NCBI RefSeq assembly: GCF_002217355.1
Contig: NZ_MUHA01000017.1
Coordinates: 62,001 to 126,000, forward strand
Direction: 5' to 3'
From: Flavobacterium oncorhynchi
GTDB taxonomy: Bacteria > Bacteroidota > Bacteroidia > Flavobacteriales > Flavobacteriaceae
Length of the DNA stretch: 64,000 bases
A program made the position numbers and the translations under genes. Under the pieces are notes generated by a model. The model did not search any database, was not told where the DNA came from, and saw only the letters and a list, made by a program, of their open reading frames with translations. Positions 43,417 to 53,867 of this stretch are shown here, in pieces. Position 1 is the stretch's first letter. Every line of letters begins with the position of its first letter.

Positions 43417-43543
43417 TAAATTGTAGAAAAATAACAAATTGTAACAAATTGTTTAATTTTGAACAAAAAGTTGCTTATTTTGAGTTTTTGTAACCTTTTC
43501 TGAGGTTGTAAGATTTTAGGATACTAATATAGTAAGTTTTTTA

Positions 43544-43735
43544 GCCACGAATTACACGAATTTTCACGAATTTATATTTTTTTTCGCAAAATGTGACAAA
43601 GCATAACCCGTGGTTTCAACCACGGGAAACGTTACGGATTGAGCGTTATCATATATTGCGTTCCTGTGGTTGAAACCACGGGCTATGTTTGAAATAGAAA
43701 CCAGCCAAAAAATGAAAATTCGTGTAATTCGTGGC
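43544..43735. repeat. Nested palindromic repeat with two CCCGTGGTTTC hairpins
   Basis: Outer arms GCCACGAATTACACGAATTTTCA (43544-43566) and its complement (43713-43735). Inside, two short palindromes, CCCGTGGTT-TC-AACCACGGG at 43607-43626 and CCTGTGGTT-GA-AACCACGGG at 43663-43682, face each other and can also pair. Same outer family as at 15.4 and 55.3 kb. A separate TCCCGATAGCTATCGGGA palindrome follows at 43764-43781. Confidence 0.8.
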
Positions 43736-43786
43736 AAACAAAAAAATCCTTTAAATCTGTGAATCCCGATAGCTATCGGGAGTGGC

Positions 43787-43826
43787 TAAAAAAAACAAAA
43801 CCCCTGAATATAAATTCAAGGGTTTG
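43787..43826 (-). terminator. Terminator of the gltBD operon
   Basis: Arms AAACCCTTGAAT and ATTCAGGGGTTT (one mismatch) and then TGTTTTTTTT on the minus strand; about 95 bases after the gltD stop. Confidence 0.65.
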
Positions 43827-43880
43827 TTAGTAGTTATGTTGTTTATCGGAAAAGATTAAATAAAATGCAAGGAAAAAAAA

Positions 43881-43915
43881 CTTAGTATCTTAGAACCTTA
43901 GCATCTCAGAACCTT
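43881..43915. repeat. Short tandem repeat behind gltD
   Basis: On the minus strand two near-copies of AAGGTTCTRAGATRCTAAG. A related copy is at 45432-45466 between gltB and gltD. A type of short repeat typical of intergenic DNA in this group. Confidence 0.6.
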
Positions 43916-43920
43916 AAAAA

Positions 43921-45375
43921 TTATAAGCTCGGTAAATCTCCTCTTCCTTTAGTAGGCAGGTTGGTAGAGCCCATAAGAAACAAATCTACCTCTCTTGCTG
44001 CTTCGCGACCTTCTGAAATAGCCCACACGATTAATGATTGTCCTCTTCTCATATCACCTGCAGTGAAAATGTGAGGAACATTGGTCTGATAGTTGTGCGC
44101 TTTGTAATTGCTTCTAAAATCAGTTTCGATTCCTAATTGCTCGCTTAACGTTTTCTCTGGACCTGTGAATCCAAGAGCTAATAATGCTAAATCACAAGGC
44201 CAGATTTTCTCAGAACCTTCTTTCTCGATTAATTCAGGACGTTGACCTGGAGTCATTTTCCATTGTACTTCAACGGTTTTTAATCCAGTTAATTCACCTT
44301 TATAGTTAGAAATGAATTCTTTAGTGTTTATTAACCAGTTTCTGTCACAGCCTTCTTCGTGAGAAGAAGATGTTTTTAACTGCAACGGCCAGAAAGGCCA
44401 AGGCGTTGACTCGCTTCTTCCAACTGGAGGTTTTGGTAAAATCTCAAAGTTAGTTACCGATTTTGCTCCGTGTCTGTTTGAAGTTCCGATACAGTCAGAA
44501 CCAGTATCTCCACCACCAATAACGATTACATCTTTACCAGTTGCTTTAACTTGATCTGGAATTGATTCTCCAAATAAAACTTTAGTTTGTTGCGTTAAGA
44601 AATCCATTGCCTGAACAACGCCTTTGCTTTCGATTCCTTTAGTTGGCAAGCTTCTTCTTTCAGTTGCTCCTCCGCATAAAACGATAGAATCGAATGCGTT
44701 TAATTCTGCTACACTAAAGTTAACACCAACATTTACATCAGTTTTGAAAGTGATTCCTTCTGCTTCAAGAATCGCTACACGTCTGTCGATAATTCCTTTT
44801 TCTAATTTGAAGTTCGGAATTCCGTAACGTAATAAACCTCCAATTGCATTGTCTCTTTCAAAAACGGTAACGGTGTGTCCTGCTCTGTTTAATTGCTGTG
44901 CAGCTGCAAGTCCCGCAGGTCCTGAACCAATAACAGCAACTGTTTTTCCTGTTCTTGTTTTTGGAGTTTGTGGTTTAATCCAACCTTCTGCAAAACCAAT
45001 TTCAACGATGTTTTTCTCGATGTTTTCGATTGATACAGGATCTTTTATAATTCCTAATACACATGCTTTTTCGCATGGAGCAGGGCATAAGCGACCTGTG
45101 AATTCCGGAAAGTTATTAGTCGATTGTAAAATCTCTAATGCACTTTGCCATTCTTCCTGATGTACCATGTCGTTGAAGTCCGGAATTAAATTTCCTAACG
45201 GACAACCACTGTGGCAAAAAGGAATACCACAATCCATACATCTTGAACCTTGTTCTTTTACTTTATCTTTTGCTAACGGAATAGTAAATTCGTTGTAGTT
45301 AGAAACGCGTTCTGCTACTGCTAAATTACTTTCGTCGGCTCTGTTATATTCTTTAAATCCGCCTATTTTACCCAT
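43921..45375 (-). CDS. gltD: Glutamate synthase small subunit
   Basis: FAD/NADPH-binding beta subunit that passes electrons to GltB. The N-terminal iron-sulfur cysteines are CMDCGIPFCHSGCPLGN and CPAPCEKACVLG; then the first dinucleotide fold VAVIGSGPAGLAAAQQLNRAGHTVTVFE in outline and the second VIVIGGGDTGSDCIGTS, and a C-terminal FTAGDMRRGQSLIVWAI motif. 484 residues is standard. Second gene of the gltBD operon, 95 bases after gltB with a repeat fragment between them. Confidence 0.97.
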   Translation of the reverse strand: MGKIGGFKEYNRADESNLAVAERVSNYNEFTIPLAKDKVKEQGSRCMDCGIPFCHSGCPLGNLIPDFNDMVHQEEWQSALEILQSTNNFPEFTGRLCPAPCEKACVLGIIKDPVSIENIEKNIVEIGFAEGWIKPQTPKTRTGKTVAVIGSGPAGLAAAQQLNRAGHTVTVFERDNAIGGLLRYGIPNFKLEKGIIDRRVAILEAEGITFKTDVNVGVNFSVAELNAFDSIVLCGGATERRSLPTKGIESKGVVQAMDFLTQQTKVLFGESIPDQVKATGKDVIVIGGGDTGSDCIGTSNRHGAKSVTNFEILPKPPVGRSESTPWPFWPLQLKTSSSHEEGCDRNWLINTKEFISNYKGELTGLKTVEVQWKMTPGQRPELIEKEGSEKIWPCDLALLALGFTGPEKTLSEQLGIETDFRSNYKAHNYQTNVPHIFTAGDMRRGQSLIVWAISEGREAAREVDLFLMGSTNLPTKGRGDLPSL

Positions 45376-45431
45376 GACATTTTTAATAAAATTTAGTTGT
45401 GAGTTGTAAAATGTGAGAGGTGAGTTAAAAA

Positions 45432-45466
45432 CTTAGCACCTCTGCACCTTTGTATCTCAGAACCTT
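45432..45466. repeat. Short repeat between gltB and gltD
   Basis: Minus strand AAAAGGTTCTGAGATACAAAGG and GGTGCTAAG in outline; same family as 43881-43915. Confidence 0.5.
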
Positions 45467-45470
45467 TTAA

Positions 45471-48400
45471 TTAAGCTATTAATTCTTCTATTTGTTTTTC
45501 TTCTGCAATTCTTTGTAATGCTTTTTTGTAATCAGTTGGCATTACTTTTACGAAGTGCTGTTGTTGGTTTTCCCAGTCTGCTAAAATTCTTTTTGCTAAT
45601 GGACTGCTTGTGTACAATGAATGATTTTTGATCAATCGTCTTAGTTTCGTAACGTCCTCTTCTTCTAACGGATCGAATGCAACCATTTCCATGTTACAAA
45701 CTGTCGAATCGAATTTCTTATTTGGATCGTAAACATAAGCTACACCACCGCTCATACCAGCTGCGAAGTTTCTTCCTGTTTTTCCTAAAACTACTACTGT
45801 ACCACCGGTCATGTATTCGCATCCGTGGTCTCCAATTCCTTCAACAACTGCTGTTGCTCCAGAATTTCTCACACAGAAACGTTCTCCGGCCATTCCATTA
45901 ATATAAGCCTCTCCGGTAATAGCTCCGTAAAGGGCAACGTTTCCGATAATGATATTGTCTTCAGGTTTAAAAGTTGCAGTAGGAGGTACTTTTACAATTA
46001 ATTTTCCTCCAGAAAGACCTTTTCCTAAATAATCATTACAGTTTCCGTGAATTTTAAATGACAATCCGTTTGTTGCAAAAGCACCAAAACTTTGTCCGGC
46101 AGAACCTTCAAAATCAACTAAAATAGTGTCATCAGGTAATCCTTGTGCGCCGTAGATTTTTGAGATTTCGTTACTCAAAATCGCACCTACAGAACGGTCT
46201 GTATTTTTAATTTTAAAGGTTACTCTTGTTTTCTCTTTTCTATAAATAGACGGAATCGCTTCTTTAATAATGTCAAAATCTAATACGTTTTCAAGTTGGT
46301 GATCTTGAGTAGTTGTATTGTGATTTGGCTGCGTTTTCGCTTTTTCCGGTTTGTATAGAATTGGTGACAAGTCTAAACCATTTGCTTTATAATGTTTGAT
46401 GGCTTTGTTCACATTTAATTTTTGTGACTGACCTACCATTTCTTTTAAAGTTCTGAAACCTAACTGCGCCATGATTTCTCTTAACTCTTCAGCAATGAAA
46501 TACATGAAGTTGATTACGTGCTCTGGAGTTCCTTTGAAATTTTTTCTTAATTCAGGATCCTGAGTTGCAATACCAACCGGGCAAGTATTTAAGTGACAAG
46601 CTCTCATCATGATACATCCAGAAGCTACAAGCGGTGCAGTTGCAAAACCAAATTCTTCAGCTCCTAATAAAGCTGCGATAGCAACATCACGACCTGTTTT
46701 CAGCTGTCCGTCACACTCTAAAACTACACGACTTCTTAAATCATTTAAGATCAAAGTCTGCTGCGCTTCAGCTAAACCAAGTTCCCATGGAATACCTGTG
46801 TGCTGTAAAGATGTTAATGGTGCAGCTCCCGTTCCTCCGTCGTAACCAGAAATTAAGATAACGTCAGCTTTTGCTTTGGCAACACCGGCAGCGATGGTTC
46901 CAACTCCAACTTCAGAAACTAATTTTACGTTTACGCGCGCTTCACGGTTTGCATTTTTCAAATCGTAAATTAACTGAGATAAATCCTCAATTGAATAAAT
47001 ATCGTGGTGAGGAGGAGGTGAAATTAAGCCTACATAAGGTGTAGAATTTCTTGTTTCAGCAATCCAAGGCACAACTTTTTCTCCAGGTAACTGTCCACCT
47101 TCACCAGGTTTCGCACCTTGAGCCATTTTAATCTGGATTTCTTTAGCGTTTGTCAAATAGTTGATCGAAACACCAAAACGTCCTGACGCAACTTGTTTGA
47201 TTGCAGAGTTTCTAGAATCTCCGTTAATTTCTTTTTGGAAACGTTTTGGATCTTCTCCACCTTCTCCAGAGTTACTTTTTCCACCGATTCTGTTCATTGC
47301 AATCGCTAAATTCTCGTGTGCTTCTCTAGAGATAGATCCGTAAGACATTGCACCCGTTTTAAATTTCTTCACAATTTCTGTCCAAGGCTCTACTTCATCA
47401 ATAGAAATCGGATCTAAGTTGTTGAATTCAAATAAACCTCTAATGGTCATTAAGTTTGAGCTTTGCTCGTTAACGGCATTTGAGTATTCTTTATAACTTT
47501 CTGGGCTGTTTAAACGAACCGCTTGTTGTAATTTAGAAATAGTGGTTGGGTTAAACATGTGTTTTTCTCCACCACGTCTCCATCTGTAAATACCTCCAAT
47601 TTCAAGAGAAAGCAAACTTGCCACTTTTGAATTTGGGAAAGCTTTTTGGAAACGTTTTTTTACTTCTTTTTCTACTTCCATTAAACCAATTCCTTCAATT
47701 CTTGATGGCGTGTAAGGGAAGTATTTAGAGGTGAATGTTTTGTTTAAACCTAAAATCTCGAAAATTTGAGCAGCTCTATACGAATGTAAAGTAGAGATAC
47801 CAATTTTGTTCATGATTTTCACGATTCCTTTTGCAATCGCTTTGTTGTAGTTAACTACAGCGTAATCTGCTTTTACTCCAGTGATGAAACCTTGCGCAAC
47901 TTGATCGTAAATGATTTCGTTTACCATGTACGGATTGATTGCGCTTGCACCGTATCCAAACAATAAAGCAAAATGATGAGGTTCGCGTGGTTCAGCAGAT
48001 TCGATGATGATTCCGAATTTAGAGCGAACCTGTAAAATGTTTAAAGAGTGGTGAATGTAAGAACAAGCCAATAACATTGGAATTGGAGCTAGTTCTTCGC
48101 TAACTCCTCTATCAGAAAGAATGATAACGTTGCATCCTTCAGAAACAGCTTTAAAAGTTGCTTGAACACATTTTTCAAGAGCACGTTCTAAACCATTTAC
48201 TCCTTTTTCTATTTTGTATAAAGTAGAAATGGTAGCCGATTTGAAATCTGCGTGGTCAATGTTTCTGATCTTATCTAAATCCTCATTAGAAATAACTGGA
48301 TTTTGAATTTTTAGTTTTTTACATTGTTTTGACTCAATTTCAAAAATATTGAAATCACCGCCAATCGCTAAACTAATATCAGTAATAATTTCTTCACGAA

Positions 48401-49985
48401 TACCATCCAAAGGCGGATTAGTAACCTGAGCAAATAATTGTTTGAAATAGTTGTATAACAATTGAGGCTGATCTGACAATACTGCTAATGGTGTATCGTT
48501 ACCCATAGAACTGATTGCTTCAGCTCCTTGACCTCCCATTGGGTTGATGATTGTTTTTAAATCTTCAATTGTGTAACCAAATAAACGCTGTCTTGTTAAA
48601 AAATCTAGTTTTTCAACAGGAGTAGGGTTGTTGGTATAAGGAACTTTAGCAAGAGGCAATAAGTTAGCATCTAACCATTCTTGGTAAGGGCGTTTTGTAA
48701 CGATTGATTTTTTTACTTCTTCGTCTTCAATAATACGACCTTCGTTCATGTCAACCAAGAACATTTTTCCTGGTTCAAGACGTCCATGCTGAATTACATC
48801 TTCTGGATCGATATCTAGTACACCAATTTCTGATGACATGATTACGAAACCACTGTGTGTTAATGTATAACGAGAAGGACGCAATCCGTTTCTGTCTAGT
48901 AAAGCACCAATTACGTTTCCATCTGTAAACGGAATAGAAGCAGGACCATCCCAAGGTTCCATAATACAAGCGTTGTATTCATAGAAAGCTCTTTTTTCTG
49001 GAGACATGGTTTGGTGTTTTTCCCAAGCTTCAGGAACTACCATCATCATTGCCTCTGGAAGCGAACGACCCGTCATTAATAAAAGTTCAACCACCATATC
49101 CATAGAAGCAGAATCTGATTTTCCTTCTAAGATAATTGGGAATAATTTTTTGATATCATCGCCAAAAACTTTGCTCTGCATAAGCTCTTCACGAGCACGC
49201 ATGCGGCTTACATTTCCACGAAGTGTATTGATCTCACCATTATGACACATGTATCTAAACGGCTGCGCTAAGTCCCAAGAAGGGAATGTATTTGTTGAGA
49301 AACGTTGGTGTACAAGTGCTAAACGCGTCACCAAGTCCGGGTCTTTCAAATCTATATAATAACGGCTGATGTCTTCCGGCATCAATAAACCTTTATATAT
49401 GATAGTAGTTGTCGATAAACTAGTAAAATAAAACATGTGGCTTTCAGAAGTTTTAGATCCTCTTACGGCATGTTCAGCAATTTTTCTAGCTGCAAAAAGT
49501 TTTGCATTAAATTCTTGTTCAGTTAAATCCTGTCCGTTTTTAGAAACGAAAACTTGTTTAACTGTTGGTTCTTTTTCTGCGGCAATCTGCCCTAAATTTT
49601 CAACGTCAACTGGCACATCTCTCCAACCTAAAACTTTTAAGTTTTGATCTTTGATAGTTGCTTCAAATGCATTAATACAAAAAGAAACTTGGTTTTTGCT
49701 TTTTGGTAAAAAAACCATTCCTACTGCATACTCACGCGCTTCTGGGATTTCAAAGTCACATACTTTCTTAAAAAAATCATGAGGGATATCAAACAAAATC
49801 CCTGCTCCGTCTCCAGTTCTTCCATCAGAACTAACGGCACCACGATGTTCCAATTTAATTAAGATGTCTAATGCTTTGTGAATAATATCGTTTGATTTAA
49901 TACCATTCAAATTACAAATAAATCCTGCACCACAATTGTCGTGTTCAAATTCAGGCAAATAAAGCCCTTGTTCTTTAACTTTCAT
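45471..49985 (-). CDS. gltB: Glutamate synthase large subunit
   Basis: Makes two glutamates from glutamine and 2-oxoglutarate; the nitrogen-assimilation partner of glutamine synthetase. Domains in order: glutaminase with N-terminal Cys in HDNCGAGF (processed after a 17-residue propeptide if started at 49985), central domain, FMN-binding synthase domain ([38 protein letters not shown] with the 3Fe-4S cysteines) and the C-terminal beta-helix ([17 protein letters not shown]). The ATG at 49985 is chosen because a -7 box at 50003-50010 lies inside the longer ORF and because GltB propeptides are short. 1,504 residues. Confidence 0.96.
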   Translation of the reverse strand: MKVKEQGLYLPEFEHDNCGAGFICNLNGIKSNDIIHKALDILIKLEHRGAVSSDGRTGDGAGILFDIPHDFFKKVCDFEIPEAREYAVGMVFLPKSKNQVSFCINAFEATIKDQNLKVLGWRDVPVDVENLGQIAAEKEPTVKQVFVSKNGQDLTEQEFNAKLFAARKIAEHAVRGSKTSESHMFYFTSLSTTTIIYKGLLMPEDISRYYIDLKDPDLVTRLALVHQRFSTNTFPSWDLAQPFRYMCHNGEINTLRGNVSRMRAREELMQSKVFGDDIKKLFPIILEGKSDSASMDMVVELLLMTGRSLPEAMMMVVPEAWEKHQTMSPEKRAFYEYNACIMEPWDGPASIPFTDGNVIGALLDRNGLRPSRYTLTHSGFVIMSSEIGVLDIDPEDVIQHGRLEPGKMFLVDMNEGRIIEDEEVKKSIVTKRPYQEWLDANLLPLAKVPYTNNPTPVEKLDFLTRQRLFGYTIEDLKTIINPMGGQGAEAISSMGNDTPLAVLSDQPQLLYNYFKQLFAQVTNPPLDGIREEIITDISLAIGGDFNIFEIESKQCKKLKIQNPVISNEDLDKIRNIDHADFKSATISTLYKIEKGVNGLERALEKCVQATFKAVSEGCNVIILSDRGVSEELAPIPMLLACSYIHHSLNILQVRSKFGIIIESAEPREPHHFALLFGYGASAINPYMVNEIIYDQVAQGFITGVKADYAVVNYNKAIAKGIVKIMNKIGISTLHSYRAAQIFEILGLNKTFTSKYFPYTPSRIEGIGLMEVEKEVKKRFQKAFPNSKVASLLSLEIGGIYRWRRGGEKHMFNPTTISKLQQAVRLNSPESYKEYSNAVNEQSSNLMTIRGLFEFNNLDPISIDEVEPWTEIVKKFKTGAMSYGSISREAHENLAIAMNRIGGKSNSGEGGEDPKRFQKEINGDSRNSAIKQVASGRFGVSINYLTNAKEIQIKMAQGAKPGEGGQLPGEKVVPWIAETRNSTPYVGLISPPPHHDIYSIEDLSQLIYDLKNANREARVNVKLVSEVGVGTIAAGVAKAKADVILISGYDGGTGAAPLTSLQHTGIPWELGLAEAQQTLILNDLRSRVVLECDGQLKTGRDVAIAALLGAEEFGFATAPLVASGCIMMRACHLNTCPVGIATQDPELRKNFKGTPEHVINFMYFIAEELREIMAQLGFRTLKEMVGQSQKLNVNKAIKHYKANGLDLSPILYKPEKAKTQPNHNTTTQDHQLENVLDFDIIKEAIPSIYRKEKTRVTFKIKNTDRSVGAILSNEISKIYGAQGLPDDTILVDFEGSAGQSFGAFATNGLSFKIHGNCNDYLGKGLSGGKLIVKVPPTATFKPEDNIIIGNVALYGAITGEAYINGMAGERFCVRNSGATAVVEGIGDHGCEYMTGGTVVVLGKTGRNFAAGMSGGVAYVYDPNKKFDSTVCNMEMVAFDPLEEEDVTKLRRLIKNHSLYTSSPLAKRILADWENQQQHFVKVMPTDYKKALQRIAEEKQIEELIA

Positions 49986-50002
49986 TCTTGATATTTTTTC
50001 TG

Positions 50003-50010
50003 CAAAAATA
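50003..50010 (-). promoter_or_regulatory. Candidate -7 box of gltB
   Basis: TATTTTTG on the minus strand (TAnnTTTG match) 17 bases before the ATG at 49985; it supports that start over the upstream one. The -33 element is weak. Confidence 0.45.
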
Positions 50011-50027
50011 AAGATTTCGTTAAACAT

Positions 50028-50344
50028 AATGTATTGAAATTATAAATTGACTTACATTTTTGTTGTAATAATAGAAAAACGCTTCTTAATTGATAATAAT
50101 GTTATATTGACCATTGCGAAATGATAAAATGACAATGCACTTTAAAATATATTAAGAAAAATCGTCGTTGAGCTACTGAATTCGGTGAATTTTTTGTTAA
50201 ATCTCAAACGATATAGTGATTTTAAGTTAACATTAACAAAGTGTTTCGGTAACGATTTGTTTGCTTTGAAAAAGAATAATCCTATAATACCTATTTGAGG
50301 TGTTTTTTAATTGAAAAAGATTTTACTATTAAGTTGAATTTTGC
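50028..50344. other. Divergent spacer between gltB and sucC
   Basis: No gene. AT-rich promoter region for both directions; no palindrome or riboswitch-like structure seen. Confidence 0.35.
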
Positions 50345-50352
50345 TACTTTTG
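50345..50352 (+). promoter_or_regulatory. Candidate -7 box of sucC
   Basis: TACTTTTG, exact TAnnTTTG match, 49 bases before the ATG at 50401. It overlaps the upstream in-frame start at 50341, which is therefore unlikely to be used. -33 element not clear. Confidence 0.5.
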
Positions 50353-50400
50353 TCGCACTTTTATTCTGAAATAAATTCAGAACCAGACAAATTCTATATT

Positions 50401-51594
50401 ATGAACATACACGAATATCAAGGAAAAGAAATTTTAGCAAGTTACGGAGTACGCATTCAACGCGGAATTGTGGCTAACAATGCGGTTGAAGCTGTAGCTG
50501 CTGCAAAACAATTAACTGCCGAAACTGGTACAGGATGGCATGTTATTAAAGCACAAATTCACGCAGGTGGTCGTGGAAAAGGTGGTGGAGTTAAGTTGGC
50601 TAAAAACTTGCAACAAGTTGAAGAAATCGCTGGACAAATCATCGGAATGCAATTAATTACGCCTCAGACATCTGCTGAAGGTAAAAAAGTAAACAAAGTT
50701 TTAGTTGCTGAAGATGTTTACTATCCAGGTGAAAGCGAAACTTCTGAATTTTATGTTTCTGTTTTATTGAATAGAGGTACAGGTCGTAACATGATTATGT
50801 ATTCTACTGAAGGTGGAATGGATATCGAAGAAGTTGCTGAGCACACTCCACACTTAATCTTTACTGAAGAAATCGATCCATCTGTTGGATTACAAGGTTT
50901 CCAAGCAAGAAGAATTGCCTTTAACTTAGGTCTTTCTGGAAATGCTTTCAAAGAAATGGTTAAATTCATCGATGCATTATACAATGCTTACATTGGTTCT
51001 GATGCTTCAATGTTTGAAATTAACCCAGTTTTAAAAACATCTGACAACAAAATTTTAGCTGTTGATGCTAAAGTTAACATTGATGATAACGCTTTATACA
51101 GACAACCTAAGTATGCTGAAATGAGAGATATCCGTGAGGAGAATCCAATCGAAGTTGAAGCTAAAGAAGTTGGTCTAAACTATGTTGACCTTGACGGTAC
51201 TGTAGGATGTATGGTAAACGGAGCTGGTCTTGCAATGGCAACTATGGATTTAATTAAATACGCTGGTTTTGAGCCTGCTAACTTCCTTGACGTTGGTGGA
51301 ACTGCTGATGCAAAACGTGTTGAAACAGCTTTCAGAATTATCTTGAAAGATCCAAACGTAAAAGCTATCTTAATTAACATCTTCGGAGGTATCGTTCGTT
51401 GTGACCGTGTTGCTCAAGGTGTTGTTGATGCTTACAAAAACATGGGTGACGCTATCAATGTGCCAATCATTGTTCGTTTGCAAGGAACAAATGCTGAAAT
51501 TGCAAAAGAATTAATTGACAATTCAGGTATGCCAATCTTATCAGCTGTTCAATTCCAAGAAGCTGCTGACCAAGTTAAAGCTGCTCTTTCTTAA
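50401..51594 (+). CDS. sucC: Succinyl-CoA synthetase beta subunit
   Basis: ATP-grasp subunit of the TCA enzyme that converts succinyl-CoA to succinate with ATP or GTP formation. Starts [16 protein letters not shown], the exact family N-terminus, so ATG 50401 is the start (397 residues). [51 protein letters not shown] and [10 protein letters not shown] are typical. sucD does not follow; a terminator does, so the alpha subunit must be encoded elsewhere. This separation is usual in Flavobacteriia. Confidence 0.97.
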   Translation: MNIHEYQGKEILASYGVRIQRGIVANNAVEAVAAAKQLTAETGTGWHVIKAQIHAGGRGKGGGVKLAKNLQQVEEIAGQIIGMQLITPQTSAEGKKVNKVLVAEDVYYPGESETSEFYVSVLLNRGTGRNMIMYSTEGGMDIEEVAEHTPHLIFTEEIDPSVGLQGFQARRIAFNLGLSGNAFKEMVKFIDALYNAYIGSDASMFEINPVLKTSDNKILAVDAKVNIDDNALYRQPKYAEMRDIREENPIEVEAKEVGLNYVDLDGTVGCMVNGAGLAMATMDLIKYAGFEPANFLDVGGTADAKRVETAFRIILKDPNVKAILINIFGGIVRCDRVAQGVVDAYKNMGDAINVPIIVRLQGTNAEIAKELIDNSGMPILSAVQFQEAADQVKAALS

Positions 51595-51620
51595 TTAAAT
51601 AAGAAATCAAATTATATAGA

Positions 51621-51651
51621 AAATCCATTCCACTTCGGAATGGATTTTTTT
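51621..51651 (+). terminator. Intrinsic terminator of sucC
   Basis: Perfect 11-bp stem AAATCCATTCC / GGAATGGATTT with a 5-base loop and T run, 26 bases after the stop. Confidence 0.88.
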
Positions 51652-51655
51652 ATTT

Positions 51656-51796
51656 AACCGCAAAGCACGCAAAGTTTTTTTGCTAAGGATTGTGAATACA
51701 AACGTAAAGTTCGCAAAGCTATATGGAGATAAGCTTTGCGAACTTTGCGTTTATGAAGAGTATTATACTTAAAAAATCTTTGTGTGCTTTGCGGTT
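51656..51796. repeat. Nested palindromic repeat, AACCGCAAAGCACGC family
   Basis: Outer arms AACCGCAAAGCACGCAAAG (51656-51674) and CTTTGTGTGCTTTGCGGTT (51778-51796, one mismatch); inner arms 51702-51720 and 51732-51751 around ATATGGAGATA. A second copy is at 54583-54730. Confidence 0.8.
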
Positions 51797-51803
51797 AAAA
51801 TAA

Positions 51804-52601
51804 CTATTTCAAAACAGTCGATAAGTCTACAAGTTCAAACGTTGGGTCATTTTCAATAAGCTGTCTGAACATCGCAGCATGGCCGCCGCCAACTAGAACC
51901 ATTATTTTATCATCTTTGCTTTCAGTTAGTTTTTGGATTAAAGAATACATATATAAGTTTCGTTTGTACCAATTTGTCACTAAAGAGGCGCCTGTAAAAT
52001 CATCTGGTTTTCCAGTTCTGTTTGCTACTTCTAAGTACCATTGTAAGTTATCTTTGTCCGTTTCTTTTTCGTTGAAATAAAGCATAAGTTCTGTTAAAGT
52101 GCTTTTTGAAATTCTCTCATTTTGTTCTTTCTGATATTGTGCCATCATGTTTTTAGTCTTCTCCATCAAATCCTTTTGATCCGCTTTTTCCATACTCATC
52201 ATTAAACTATCGTAAGGAAAAGGAGTGCGATAATCAATTGCGTATAATTTTTTGTGATTTAGTTTTTTCGCCGTGCGAAGTGCCAATTGCGTAATTTCGT
52301 TTGCATCTTTTTTGAAAAGACTATCAGTGTTTTTATTGTAAAACTTATCTAATTCAGCTTGTTTGGTGAATCTCCATTCAACAAAAATTTTATCTGGGCC
52401 AAATTTCTTGATTTTGTCGCTCATGGTTTCAAGCTCTTTTTGACTTTTTTCAGACATAACATTAAATGTTTTTATTTTGGCAACATCATTTCCTGGATTT
52501 GCAAAATGAAAAGTTCCAATTAGCAGGATTTGTTTCTTTTTTGTTTGCGCAGATGATAGGTTAAATGTAATAAGTGCTAGTAATAAGATGATTTTTTTCA
52601 T
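51804..52601 (-). CDS. Secreted DUF5694 protein
   Basis: 265 residues with a Sec signal peptide (TFNLSSAQ, about residue 18). The domain begins KKQILLIGTFHFANPG and ends KIMVLVGGGHAAMFRQLIEND, the two signatures of DUF5694, which resembles the TraB/ChaN/Tiki group of small hydrolase-like proteins: GTFHF at the start and GxGHA at the end are where TraB-like proteins carry active residues. An enzymatic role is inferred, not shown. It is divergent from the two-component pair; a -7 box TACATTTG (52627-52634, minus strand) lies just upstream. Confidence 0.82.
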   Translation of the reverse strand: MKKIILLLALITFNLSSAQTKKKQILLIGTFHFANPGNDVAKIKTFNVMSEKSQKELETMSDKIKKFGPDKIFVEWRFTKQAELDKFYNKNTDSLFKKDANEITQLALRTAKKLNHKKLYAIDYRTPFPYDSLMMSMEKADQKDLMEKTKNMMAQYQKEQNERISKSTLTELMLYFNEKETDKDNLQWYLEVANRTGKPDDFTGASLVTNWYKRNLYMYSLIQKLTESKDDKIMVLVGGGHAAMFRQLIENDPTFELVDLSTVLK

Positions 52602-52626
52602 GATGATTTTGTGTTTAAATTCATTG

Positions 52627-52634
52627 CAAATGTA
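52627..52634 (-). promoter_or_regulatory. Candidate -7 box of the DUF5694 gene
   Basis: TACATTTG, exact TAnnTTTG match, 26 bases before the start codon; no -33 TTG at the right distance. Confidence 0.4.
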
Positions 52635-52775
52635 GGGGCAGATTCCAGGCTTTTTTTTCGGTTTTGATGAACACTTAGTTTCACTTGACCAACTGTCTAT
52701 ATTTTGTTTTCAAAATGTTGGTATACTATTTTTCATGGTTCATCATTAAAAAAATAGGGTTTCATATAAATACCA

Positions 52776-52805
52776 TTTGGATTTAAAGTCATAATTGTAT
52801 TTTTG
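52776..52805 (+). promoter_or_regulatory. Promoter of the two-component operon
   Basis: TTTG (52776-52779), 18-base spacer, TATTTTTG (52798-52805), ending 18 bases before the start codon of the kinase gene. Good match to the Bacteroidota promoter. Confidence 0.6.
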
Positions 52806-52823
52806 AACTTATAACTGATATTT

Positions 52824-53864
52824 ATGAAACTTAAAATTCCTTTTTACTACCACATTATTCTTTTTCTTGGATTGTTTTTAACCTACTGTCTTTGGGATTA
52901 TGGAATTAATAATAAAATAATAATGGTCGAGCGAACCAAGCTTTACTTTTGGATTACATCGACTTTTTTTCTTTCTGTTTTTGTAGTTTATATAGTCAAT
53001 TTTTATATGGTTTGTGATTGGTTTTTGAATAGAAAGAAAATTCTTTTTTATTTTTTAAGCATTCCATTTTCGTTAACCCTTTTTGCTGGAGTCAGATATG
53101 TTTTTCAAGAAGTAATAATGTTTAATATTATTGGAGTGCATAACTATCATGTTGGCGATTTAGAATGGAGTTTTTATATTCGTGATAATTTCTTTTTTGG
53201 ATTACCTGCTGTTATTTTTAGCGCGCTGAGTTATTTGTTTTGGCAGTTTCAGAGCGCACAGCAGCAAAATCAAGAATTACTTTTAGAGAATAAAAAAGCT
53301 CAATTTCAAATGTTGAAAGCTCAGGTGAGTCCTCATTTTTTGTTTAATACGCTGAATTCTTTTTACAGTCAGTTGGTTTTAAAAGATGATGAAATGGCTT
53401 CGGATGTTTTAGTGCTTTCCGATTTACTGCGCTATGTTATTACTGAAACTGATAAAGATGAGGCAGTACTTTCAAAAGAAATTCAATTTATTCAGAACTA
53501 CATTCATTTACAGAAAAAACGATTTGAAGATCAATTGTATCTGGATTTTTCTATTGAAGGAAATTATTCGAATGAAAGAATTCTTTCGTCAGCTTTGATT
53601 CATTTTGTGGAGAATGTTTTTAAACACGGAAAATTTAATAGTGAACAGGAAAAAGCAGTTATTTTGATTAAAATAAAAGAGGATTTTTTAGAGATTTCAA
53701 CATTTAATTATATTGTTGAAGGCGAGAATTATTCTTCGACTGGAATTGGTTTTGATAACTTAACCAAAAGATTTGAGTATATGTATAAAGGTAAATTTGT
53801 ACTTGAAAAAACCGAAGAAAATAATACCTTTAAAACCTACTTAAAAATACCACTTAAAAAATAA
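52824..53864 (+). CDS. LytS-type sensor histidine kinase
   Basis: 346 residues. Residues 1-145 contain four membrane segments without a recognised sensor domain, then a short coiled coil (QQQNQELLLENKKAQF). The kinase core is of the LytS/His_kinase type: phospho-acceptor H171 in KAQVSPHFLFNTLNS, then IQFIQNYIHLQKKRFEDQL and the ATP-binding ALIHFVENVFKHGK and STGIGFDNLTKRFEYMY. Signal and target are unknown. Three bases separate it from the response regulator gene, so the pair is one operon. Confidence 0.92.
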   Translation: MKLKIPFYYHIILFLGLFLTYCLWDYGINNKIIMVERTKLYFWITSTFFLSVFVVYIVNFYMVCDWFLNRKKILFYFLSIPFSLTLFAGVRYVFQEVIMFNIIGVHNYHVGDLEWSFYIRDNFFFGLPAVIFSALSYLFWQFQSAQQQNQELLLENKKAQFQMLKAQVSPHFLFNTLNSFYSQLVLKDDEMASDVLVLSDLLRYVITETDKDEAVLSKEIQFIQNYIHLQKKRFEDQLYLDFSIEGNYSNERILSSALIHFVENVFKHGKFNSEQEKAVILIKIKEDFLEISTFNYIVEGENYSSTGIGFDNLTKRFEYMYKGKFVLEKTEENNTFKTYLKIPLKK

Positions 53865-53867
53865 TTT

